Shown: positions 1-5,266 of the stretch, piece after piece
Layout: every line of letters begins with the position of its first letter
Numbering within the stretch: the stretch's first letter is position 1
NCBI GenBank assembly: GCA_030840185.1
Contig: JAUZFY010000033.1
Span: 1 to 5,266 of the forward strand
Direction of reading: 5' to 3'
Length of the DNA: 5,266 nt
Source: Microbacteriaceae bacterium
Lineage (GTDB): Bacteria; Actinomycetota; Actinomycetes; Actinomycetales; Microbacteriaceae
Made by a program: the position numbers and the translations under genes
Notes under the pieces: model-generated
Told to the model about the DNA's origin: nothing
Database searches by the model: none
Seen by the model: only the letters and a program-made list of their open reading frames with translations

Positions 1-129
1 CACGAGCTCCCTGGCGCTGAACCGACCGCTGAGCAGACCATCGTTGAGGCTCTCGATCGACTCGAAGCAGAGCTCCTCATCGCTCGAGGCCGGCCGCAGT
101 GCCTCATCTTCGGAAAGTGAAAGTGTCAC
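1..129 (-). CDS. Probable amidase (amidase-signature family), N-terminal fragment
   Basis: Only the first 43 codons are in the window; the gene continues past the left edge. It opens at a GTG (127-129) that overlaps the kinase stop codon as GTGA. No other in-frame ATG or GTG is available near the beginning, and a GAGAGG Shine-Dalgarno lies 10 nt upstream. After a polar leader rich in Asp, Glu and Ser, residues 24-43 (SIESLNDGLLSGRFSARELV) match the usual N-terminal pattern of amidase-signature enzymes: a helix with a short Leu/Ala run, Ser-Gly, then S/T-x-x-E-L-V. These enzymes hydrolyse C-N amide bonds with a Ser-cisSer-Lys triad, but the triad and the Gly/Ser-rich signature would lie outside the window, so activity cannot be judged. 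As the last visible gene of a sugar operon it may release ammonia or an amine from a conjugate (inference). The family call rests on one short motif and is moderate. Confidence 0.55.
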   Translation of the reverse strand, partial: MTLSLSEDEALRPASSDEELCFESIESLNDGLLSGRFSARELV

Positions 130-1694
130 GATGGATGTGCCTCTCGTGTGATTGTCGGATGTTGTTCCGCAGCCTCGATGGCCGCGAGCGCGTGCGAGAT
201 TGCGGCGGTTTGGTGATAGCCGGCCTTGTACAGTTCGAACATTCGGTCGTACAGCCCCTTGGACGTGCCATCCGGCTCCACGGGAGGAAGGAGCGCGACC
301 GTTGACACGGCGTCGGTCAGCGAGCGGAATGTGCCGATGCCGACGGCGGCACGAAGCGCGTCGCCGAGGCTAGCGCCGACTTGCTGCGCCGGAAGCGATT
401 GCTCGAACCCGCAGACATCCGAGACGATGTGCATGAGCAGCAGGTTTTGCGTTCCGCCTCCAACGGCGAGAACGCGTTTGACCACGTTTCCCTCCTCGCG
501 CATCGACTCCACGTTGTGACGGATGCCGTAGGCGATCGATTCAAGGACCGCTCTGCAGATATCCGCGCGGGTGTGGCGCACGGTGAGCCCGAGGAGTGCA
601 CCGCGGGCGTCGGGATCGAAGAACGGTGTTCTCTCGCCGACAAGATAGGGCAGAACCAGCAGACCGTTGGCACCCGGGACCGACTCGAGCGCGAGGGCGG
701 TCAGATCGGCGAACTCGAGTTCCTCGCCGCCGGCGAGATGGCGACCGAGTATGTCCCTGGTCCAGGCGACGAGTCCACCGGCCATGCCCATTCCGCCGGA
801 GAGCACATGACTTCCGGGTTCGTGGAAATGCGATGGCCAAAACCGGGTGCTCGCCGGCGCCTCGTGTGTGCGCAAGATGAAGAATGCGCTCGTGCCGTAC
901 ATGATCATCAGATCGCCCTCGTCGCGCATTCCCGCGCTCAGGGCTTCGGCCGCGGCGTCGGCCGTGCCTGCCACCACGGGTGTGCCGGCAACCAGCCCCG
1001 TGGCGTCGGCGGCTTCCGGCGTCACCGCACCGATCACTTCGCAGCCCCAGGCCAAGCGCGGAAGCAGCGACCCGTCGCACAGCTCGGAATACTCCTCCGA
1101 CCAGTGCGACCCGGAGGCATCGATGAGCGGAGCGTAGGCAGCAGACGCGTCGTACACATCCACGACCGCCTCGCCGGTGAGCTTCTGAATGATGTAGCCC
1201 TCGGCGCCGAGAATGCGGTGGGTTCGGGCCCACACCTCTGGCTCGTGATGCTGCAGCCAGAGGATTTTCGGCGCGACGGATTGGGAGTCGAGCGCGAGAA
1301 CCCTCGGGTCCCTGTCTCCGAATCGTTCCTTGAGCTCCGCAATCTCTTCGCCTGCTCGAGTGTCGATTCCGTAGAGGATCCCCGGGCGAAGCGGCGTTCC
1401 GGCCTCGTCAACGGGAAGTACGCACGGACCGATCGCGCTTACCCCGATGCCCGAGATCTGGGATCCAGCGACCCCCGACTCTGCGAGGAGCGTCGCGACC
1501 AAAGCGCGGAAGTCCGCCCACCACACCAGGTCCGCATCCTGTTCGAAGTAGCCGGGCCGTGGCATTGCGACGTCGTGCGTGACTGCGGCCACCGCGATGA
1601 TCGTGCCGCGCGCATCGACGAGAACCCCCTTCGACGACGCGGTCCCGATGTCGACGCCCAGCGTGTACCGCTCCCGCGGGTTGTTGTTCATCAT
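126..1694 (-). CDS. FGGY-family carbohydrate kinase (xylulokinase-like)
   Basis: A complete 522-residue protein, the normal length for the family, predicted cytoplasmic. It should transfer the ATP gamma-phosphate to a hydroxyl of a sugar or polyol. The N-terminal actin-like fold begins with the phosphate-binding segment GVDIGTASSKGVLVD (13-27). The likely catalytic base is Asp246 in AGTADAAAEALSAG, followed by the MYGTSA loop (265-270). FGGY signature 2 is matched in full at residues 365-385 (GALLGL, seven residues, DICRAVLE). The adenosine-binding region AVGGGTQN (410-417) and a QQVGASLGDA segment (437-446) follow. FGGY signature 1 is degenerate: K143 and W146 remain but the upstream S/P/T position is Val. 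The start is ATG at 1692-1694, with a second in-frame ATG directly after it. I see no clear Shine-Dalgarno, and the preceding gene stops only 6 nt upstream, so translation is probably coupled. The substrate is undetermined; xylulose, ribulose, erythritol, AI-2-like and other FGGY specificities cannot be separated by eye. Confidence 0.93.
   Translation of the reverse strand: MMNNNPRERYTLGVDIGTASSKGVLVDARGTIIAVAAVTHDVAMPRPGYFEQDADLVWWADFRALVATLLAESGVAGSQISGIGVSAIGPCVLPVDEAGTPLRPGILYGIDTRAGEEIAELKERFGDRDPRVLALDSQSVAPKILWLQHHEPEVWARTHRILGAEGYIIQKLTGEAVVDVYDASAAYAPLIDASGSHWSEEYSELCDGSLLPRLAWGCEVIGAVTPEAADATGLVAGTPVVAGTADAAAEALSAGMRDEGDLMIMYGTSAFFILRTHEAPASTRFWPSHFHEPGSHVLSGGMGMAGGLVAWTRDILGRHLAGGEELEFADLTALALESVPGANGLLVLPYLVGERTPFFDPDARGALLGLTVRHTRADICRAVLESIAYGIRHNVESMREEGNVVKRVLAVGGGTQNLLLMHIVSDVCGFEQSLPAQQVGASLGDALRAAVGIGTFRSLTDAVSTVALLPPVEPDGTSKGLYDRMFELYKAGYHQTAAISHALAAIEAAEQHPTITREAHPS
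140..145 (-). promoter_or_regulatory. Ribosome binding site for the probable amidase gene
   Basis: GAGAGG on the minus strand lies 10 nt before the GTG at 127-129, inside the last codons of the kinase gene. It supports a new gene starting at the GTGA overlap, and so supports the otherwise short edge fragment as real. Confidence 0.5.
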
Positions 1695-1700
1695 CGCCGG

Positions 1701-2789
1701 TTAGAAGCTGTACACGCCGCGCTCGAGAACGGTGCGCCCGTCGATCAACACGGAGCCCTCCGTCCTCAAGTCCTTGACGATGTCCCAGTGGATCGCCGAC
1801 ACATTGGTGCCTCCGCATTCCGGGTAGGCCCGACCGAGCGCGATGTGCACCGTTCCGGCGATCTTCTCGTCGATCAGGATGTCGTTGAAGAAGCGGTCGA
1901 TGTGAGGATTCGTGCCGATGCCGAACTCTCCGATCGCGCTGGCGCCCGCGTCCGTTGCGAGGACCGTGCGGAGAAAGTCCTCGTTCGTGCTGGCGGTTGC
2001 CTCCACCAACGTTCCGTGGTCCCAGCGAAGTTTCACTCCCTCGATGAGCCGACCGCCGAACACGGCGGGGTTCTCGAATTCGATCACGCCGTCGACAGTC
2101 TCGGTGACCGGGGCCGTCATCAGTTCGCCGTCGGGAATGTTGATGCCTCCGGCCGCGACAGCCCAGGTGCGACCCTCGATCGAGAAACGCAGGTCCGTTC
2201 CTCTTCCGAGGATCTGCACCGACCGCGCGTTGTGGATGTTGTCCACCCATCCCTGCCACTCGCGGCGAGCCGCGTCCGAGTCGAGCAGGCAGGCCTTGAA
2301 GAACATTTCCGTGACCTCGTCGAGGCTCGAGCCCGCCTGGTCGGCGAAGGCCTGATTCGGCACCCGAACAAGCGACCAGCGAGTGTGCTTCCACCGCAGG
2401 GACGAGATCACTCCCTGCGCAACCTGGTTCGCCGCCAGCCGCTCGGTGGGGATCCCCGCATGGATATCCAGCGGGAAACCCCCCCGGAGAGCGATGTACA
2501 CGTCTGCCCATTCCATCCCGTACGACTCGATCTCCGGCACCCAAGAGAGCTGCTCGTCCGTGCCGAAGCGCAGGAGCGACTCGCGCATCGTCTCGGAAAG
2601 GAACTGAATCTGAGGAAACGCTCCCGCCCGAATGCAAGCCTCATAGACGCCTCTGGCCAACGGGAACGAGTCGGCCTCCCCCATCGCGATCATGACCCGC
2701 TCACCGGCGCTAACCCGAGTTGCCTCGTGAACCAGAAGTCGTCCGATCTCAAACCACCGGGGGTCCTCCGCGATCGGGGTCGTCGTCAT
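1701..2789 (-). CDS. M29-type aminopeptidase-like metalloprotein (AmpS/PepS, COG2309-like), short form
   Basis: A complete 362-residue cytoplasmic protein without signal peptide. The C-terminal half has the metal-site pattern of family M29 aminopeptidases (Thermus AmpT, Staphylococcus AmpS): Glu222 in PDGELMTAP, Glu288 in AIGEFGIGTNP, His315 in GTVHIALG, His334 and Asp336 in AIHWDIV. Tyr322, seven residues after His315, fits the catalytic tyrosine of the family. Characterised M29 peptidases are about 410 residues, so this is a short form. The same fold includes non-peptidases such as the dioxygenase NicX, so peptide cleavage is not assured. The start is ATG 2787-2789, overlapping the upstream TGA as ATGA, with GGAGT 9 nt upstream. 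The family assignment is strong. The role is open: in this sugar operon it may act on an amino-acid or amide conjugate rather than on dietary peptides (inference). Confidence 0.88.
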   Translation of the reverse strand: MTTTPIAEDPRWFEIGRLLVHEATRVSAGERVMIAMGEADSFPLARGVYEACIRAGAFPQIQFLSETMRESLLRFGTDEQLSWVPEIESYGMEWADVYIALRGGFPLDIHAGIPTERLAANQVAQGVISSLRWKHTRWSLVRVPNQAFADQAGSSLDEVTEMFFKACLLDSDAARREWQGWVDNIHNARSVQILGRGTDLRFSIEGRTWAVAAGGINIPDGELMTAPVTETVDGVIEFENPAVFGGRLIEGVKLRWDHGTLVEATASTNEDFLRTVLATDAGASAIGEFGIGTNPHIDRFFNDILIDEKIAGTVHIALGRAYPECGGTNVSAIHWDIVKDLRTEGSVLIDGRTVLERGVYSF

Positions 2790-3604
2790 CGGGTGGCTAC
2801 TCCGCGCGCGATCCTCGCATTGGCGGTCAGTTCGGCGACTCGGGACTCTTCGACCTCATTCCAGATGTACCCGTCGCGCTTGAACGCGGTTCCGATGACA
2901 GCGCCGTCCGCAATGGAAAGCTGCGCCTCGACCGTCGCCGCGGTGACGCCCGTGTTGGCGAACACCGGAGTGTCGGGTACCGCGCTCTTCACGACGCGCA
3001 GCGTCTCAGAGCTGGTCGCCGCGCCCGCGGTCAGGCCCGACACGCAGAGGGCGTCCGGTCCGGCGTTGAACACTGTCGAACGCGCGATGGACGCGACGTC
3101 ACGCTCTCCGACGTACACCGCGGATTCCGGGACGATGTTGTACAGAAGGCGCACGCCCATGCCATCCACTGCACGGCGGTGGCGCGCGACCTGGCCGCTG
3201 TCGGTGTTCCACAGCCCGTAGTCGCTCGCGTAGACGCCCGTGAACACCTCCCGGACGAACCGCGCGCCTGTGCCGACCGCGAGGTCGATCGACGCGGTCG
3301 GGTCCCACAACACATTGACCCCGAACGGCACGGTGAGTTCTGAGCGCAGTTCCCCGATGATCCGCGCCATGGTGATGGCCGTGATCGGTTCGGTCTTCAA
3401 GAGGTAGGGCAGGCTGGCCTCGTTCGAGAACATGACGGCGTCGACCCCGCCATTCTGAAGAGCGGCGAGATCACGGCGCGCGGACTCGAGAATGGCCTCC
3501 ACGCCGGCATCGGAGTCGTATCCGGGGTCACCCGGCAGCGCCCGAAAATGGCACATCGCGATAACGGGCTTCGAGACACCGAAGACTTCAGGGATCCAGT
3601 TCAT
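2786..3604 (-). CDS. BtpA/SgcQ-family TIM-barrel protein
   Basis: A 272-residue protein, normal for the BtpA family (Pfam PF03437). It opens with the family hallmark VIAMCHFRALPGDPGY (14-29), corresponding to the usual VIGMVHL-PLPGSP. Next come GGVDAVMFSNEASLPYL (52-68), VPFGVNVLWDPTASIDLA (92-109), ARFVREVFTGVYASDYG (114-130), the phosphate-site-like loops SGLTAG (189-194) and FANTGVT (215-221), and ADGAVIGTAFKRDGY (232-246). BtpA was named for a role in photosystem I biogenesis in cyanobacteria, but most members, like E. coli SgcQ, sit in sugar operons and have no established reaction. The barrel and its phosphate-like loops suggest a lyase, isomerase or hydrolase acting on a phosphorylated sugar (inference). 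The reading frame is open upstream to an ATG at 3685, but the start is placed at ATG 3602-3604: it has an AGGAG site, follows the regulator stop, and the protein then begins as family members do. It overlaps the M29 gene by ATGA. Confidence 0.9.
   Translation of the reverse strand: MNWIPEVFGVSKPVIAMCHFRALPGDPGYDSDAGVEAILESARRDLAALQNGGVDAVMFSNEASLPYLLKTEPITAITMARIIGELRSELTVPFGVNVLWDPTASIDLAVGTGARFVREVFTGVYASDYGLWNTDSGQVARHRRAVDGMGVRLLYNIVPESAVYVGERDVASIARSTVFNAGPDALCVSGLTAGAATSSETLRVVKSAVPDTPVFANTGVTAATVEAQLSIADGAVIGTAFKRDGYIWNEVEESRVAELTANARIARGVATR
2799..2803 (-). promoter_or_regulatory. Ribosome binding site for the M29-type gene
   Basis: GGAGT on the minus strand lies 9 nt before the ATG at 2787-2789, within the last codons of the BtpA-family gene. 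It supports the ATGA-overlap start. Confidence 0.55.
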
Positions 3605-3608
3605 TGTT

Positions 3609-3614
3609 CTCCTA
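3609..3614 (-). promoter_or_regulatory. Shine-Dalgarno of the BtpA-family gene, overlapping the regulator stop codon
   Basis: On the minus strand the sequence reads TAGGAG, then four bases, then the ATG of the BtpA-family gene. The TAG is the stop codon of the DeoR-family gene. The ribosome terminating on the regulator therefore sits on the initiation site of the next gene. This is the strongest ribosome binding site in the window and decides the BtpA start at 3604 over the upstream in-frame ATG at 3685. Confidence 0.75.
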
Positions 3615-4436
3615 CTTGCTTTCTTGTTGGTAGTTCGTGGGTCGAGAGGGTCTTGGGTCCGGCTCCGGTGGATCGTTCGCAACAACGACGTTCACTCCGG
3701 CCGATTTCAGCGCGGCAAGAAGGTCCCCCGCCGGCTCCTCGTCGGTGACGAGGGTGGTGGCCACTTCGAGTCCGGCGATCCTGGCGAACGCGATCTGTCC
3801 GAACTTGCGGGCGTCCGCGACGACGACGACTTCCTTTGCCGATCGGATCATGGCCTGCTTTACGAGCACGTCGTCCCAGTTGTATTCGGAGAATCCAAAC
3901 GAGGCGTCGATGCCACCCACTCCGAGAACGAGCCTGTCGACCGACAGCTCGCCGAACGTGTGTCGCGCCAGTTCCCCGGTGAGCGATGCCTCCCCGGGCC
4001 GAACGATGCCTCCGGCGACGATGAGACGGATCTCTGGCTCGTCCACCAGTGCCTCGGCGATCCGGAGTCCCGGAGTGACGACCGTCAGGTTCCGGCGGCC
4101 CCTGAGGCCGTGCGCGACAGCAAGGCAGGTCGACCCGGCGTCGAGGGCCACGCTGTCCCCCTCCGCTATCAGGCTTGCCGCGAGCTCACCGATCCGCGCT
4201 TTTACGTTCACCCTTTCGGCGGTGCGGAGCATATACGGGGGTTCGTAGCTTCGCCCTCGCCCGGTCACCGCCCCTCCGTGAACCCTGCGGGCGAGCGACG
4301 CTCTTTCCAGTTCGAGTAGGTCTCGACGAATCGTCATCGGAGACACCGAAAAGCGACTGGCCAGGTGGACGACGGTGACCGATCCGACATCCTCAAGGTC
4401 CTGCAGGATCTGCGACCGGCGGATCGCGGCCTTCAC
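3612..4436 (-). CDS. DeoR-family transcriptional regulator
   Basis: A complete 274-residue regulator, probably the repressor of this operon. Residues 1-55 form the DeoR winged helix-turn-helix: RRSQILQDLEDVGSVTV, then LASRFSVSPMTIRRDLLELE with the diagnostic S-x-M-T-I-R-R-D-L, ending in RRVHGGAV. The effector domain has the sugar-phosphate isomerase-like pattern of the family: LDAGSTCLAVA (98-108), VVTPGLRIAEAL (119-130), VAGGIVRPGEASLTG (140-154), GVGGIDASFGFSEYN (172-186), and the VKQAMI helix followed by VVVADARKFG. A Pro-rich polar tail (about residues 254-274) follows the domain. The frame stays open upstream to 4943, but that part lies over the permease and shows no family similarity. 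The start is therefore GTG 4434-4436, overlapping the permease stop as GTGA, with GAGG 7 nt upstream. DeoR regulators usually respond to a phosphorylated intermediate, here plausibly the kinase product. Lying inside the operon, it is probably autoregulated. Confidence 0.95.
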   Translation of the reverse strand: MKAAIRRSQILQDLEDVGSVTVVHLASRFSVSPMTIRRDLLELERASLARRVHGGAVTGRGRSYEPPYMLRTAERVNVKARIGELAASLIAEGDSVALDAGSTCLAVAHGLRGRRNLTVVTPGLRIAEALVDEPEIRLIVAGGIVRPGEASLTGELARHTFGELSVDRLVLGVGGIDASFGFSEYNWDDVLVKQAMIRSAKEVVVVADARKFGQIAFARIAGLEVATTLVTDEEPAGDLLAALKSAGVNVVVANDPPEPDPRPSRPTNYQQESK

Positions 4437-5266
4437 GACCTCGCCTCGGGTTCGGTCGCTTGAGAATCGGTCGGTCGAATCCGGCCGCGGCCCGACCGCG
4501 CCAACCGTCGGAACGACAGCCGACTCGTCGAGACCACGAGAAGCAGCAGCAGCCCCCAGGCGAAGTTCTTGAAGAAGTTGCTGTCGCCGTTGTTGACCAA
4601 AATCATGTTGAATCCGGTCGAAAGCATCTGCAGCGAGGCCAGCGCCAGGATGACCCCGGCGACGCGCCCCGCGCCACCGGAAACGGAGACGCCGCCGAGA
4701 ACCGCGATGAGAATCGTCAACAGGATGTATGAAGCGCCGTAACTGGGATTGGCCGAGCTGGTTCTCGCCAGGTTGATGATTCCGGCGATGCTCGCGAGCA
4801 TGCCGCTCGTTCCATTCACCGCAAGGGTCACTCGCCCGTTGTTCACGCCCGAGAAGAGCGCGGCCCGAGAATTCGCGCCGAGCAGATAGGTCTTCACCCC
4901 GAGCGGGGTGTGATTGAGGAATATCCACACGCCGACGATGCACCCAATGAGAATCAGCACCGTGATCGGTATTCCCGCGATGGCCTGCGTGCCGATGGCC
5001 TGCAGGGCGGTGGTTCCGCCGGAGATCGAGACTCCGTTGGTGAGTACCGTCGCCACCCCGCCCCAGAGCGTCATTGTGGCGAGGGTCGCGAGGATGGGCG
5101 GAACTCGCAGCGTTCCGATGAGGAAACCGTTGATGGTGCCGGCGACCGCTCCGACGAGCAGCGCGACGAGGATTCCAATTACCGTGGTCAGGCCGTCGTC
5201 AAGCCCGGCCGAACTGCAGGAGCGCATCACCATTGCGGCGATTATCGAGGAGAGGTTCGCGACGGC
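4433..5266 (-). CDS. ABC sugar transporter permease (RbsC/LsrC-type, BPD_transp_2 family), C-terminal part
   Basis: The 5' end is beyond the right edge; 277 C-terminal residues are visible and the frame is open to the edge, so the in-frame ATG at 5231-5233 is internal rather than the start. It is an integral inner-membrane subunit of a ribose/xylose/AI-2-type importer. Clear hydrophobic segments lie at visible residues about 27-45, 101-117, 150-166, 177-197, 202-217 and 236-247. The family motif GTINGFLIGTLRVPPILATL (43-62) is present, followed by the TLWGGVATVLTNG stretch. The second family motif is TPLGVKTYLLGANSRAALFSGVN (120-142; compare T-x-x-G-x-x-x-Y-A-x-G-x-N-x-x-A-A-x-x-S-G). VLGGVSVSGGAGRVAGVILA (189-208) fits the conserved G-G region near the C-terminus. 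The basic cytoplasmic tail (249-277) has many Arg residues. The ATPase, binding protein and possibly a second permease are expected upstream, outside the window. The transported sugar cannot be deduced. Confidence 0.93.
   Translation of the reverse strand, partial: AVANLSSIIAAMVMRSCSSAGLDDGLTTVIGILVALLVGAVAGTINGFLIGTLRVPPILATLATMTLWGGVATVLTNGVSISGGTTALQAIGTQAIAGIPITVLILIGCIVGVWIFLNHTPLGVKTYLLGANSRAALFSGVNNGRVTLAVNGTSGMLASIAGIINLARTSSANPSYGASYILLTILIAVLGGVSVSGGAGRVAGVILALASLQMLSTGFNMILVNNGDSNFFKNFAWGLLLLLVVSTSRLSFRRLARSGRGRIRPTDSQATEPEARS
4444..4447 (-). promoter_or_regulatory. Ribosome binding site for the DeoR-family gene
   Basis: GAGG on the minus strand lies 7 nt before the GTG start, inside the final codons of the permease gene. 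It supports GTG 4434-4436 as the start and argues against the longer open frame that runs upstream. Confidence 0.6.

Noticed and set aside
1695..1700. Possible terminator or promoter between the M29 and kinase genes
   Set aside because: The gap is only 6 nt, with no room for a hairpin or promoter and no T-tract.
1408..2637. A 409-codon minus-strand open frame spanning the M29-kinase junction
   Set aside because: It is an Arg/Gly-rich shadow in a different frame from two clearly conserved proteins.
381..3221. A 946-codon open frame on the plus strand, antisense to the kinase, M29 and BtpA-family genes
   Set aside because: It crosses three well-supported minus-strand genes and their junctions. 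Its translation is Arg/Asp/His-rich with no recognisable domain, as expected for the complement of GC-rich coding DNA.
3605..3685. 27-residue N-terminal extension of the BtpA-family protein starting at 3685
   Set aside because: It overlaps the end of the regulator, is basic and unlike family N-termini, and the ATG at 3604 has a strong ribosome binding site.
3492..4319. A 275-codon plus-strand open frame opposite the DeoR gene
   Set aside because: It is antisense to a conserved regulator and has no domain-like sequence.
4437..4943. Upstream extension of the DeoR-family reading frame, giving a 443-residue protein
   Set aside because: It lies over the membrane-protein coding sequence of the permease in another frame and is low-complexity Arg/Gly-rich. 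The DeoR family starts right at the GTG at 4436, which has a Shine-Dalgarno.
1..5266. CRISPR array, tRNA or rRNA gene, insertion sequence or other mobile element
   Set aside because: No spaced direct repeats, no tRNA-like cloverleaf, no transposase-like product and no terminal inverted repeats were seen; coding density is essentially complete.
126..5266. Assignment as an AI-2 (Lsr) uptake and processing operon, from an LsrC-like permease plus an FGGY kinase
   Set aside because: The barrel protein is BtpA-type rather than LsrF-type, the regulator is DeoR rather than LsrR (SorC-type), and no LsrG-like gene is visible; the permease and kinase families are too broad to carry this call.

Overview
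The window is one stretch of a single polycistronic operon, read entirely on the minus strand (right to left), with six genes and essentially no intergenic DNA. Base composition is GC-rich, codon third positions favour G/C, and two of the five starts inside the window are GTG. Together with the family mix this suggests a high-GC bacterium, most likely an actinomycete (Microbacteriaceae-like). That is inference: no marker gene is present and a GC-rich proteobacterium cannot be excluded.

In order of transcription: (1) the C-terminal part of a ribose/AI-2-type (RbsC/LsrC-like) ABC sugar transporter permease, cut by the right edge; (2) a complete DeoR-family repressor; (3) a BtpA/SgcQ-family TIM-barrel protein; (4) a short M29-type metallo-aminopeptidase-like protein with all expected metal ligands; (5) an FGGY-family carbohydrate kinase; (6) the first 43 residues of a probable amidase, cut by the left edge. 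The junctions are GTGA overlap, 7-nt gap with the Shine-Dalgarno on the upstream stop codon, ATGA overlap, 6-nt gap, and GTGA overlap. This is the signature of one translationally coupled transcript. No promoter, operator or terminator lies inside the window; the promoter is presumably upstream of the transporter genes, beyond the right edge.

Read as a system, this is a carbohydrate uptake and catabolism operon: ABC import, FGGY phosphorylation, and DeoR control (probably relieved by a phosphorylated intermediate). What is unusual is that the kinase shares the transcript with a BtpA/SgcQ barrel, an M29 metallohydrolase-like protein and a probable amidase. This resembles the poorly understood E. 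coli sgc locus (DeoR regulator, sugar transport, BtpA-like SgcQ, metallopeptidase-like SgcX) with an ABC transporter plus kinase in place of a PTS. A reasonable hypothesis is a pathway for a nitrogen-containing or amide-linked sugar conjugate; the substrate cannot be read from the sequence.
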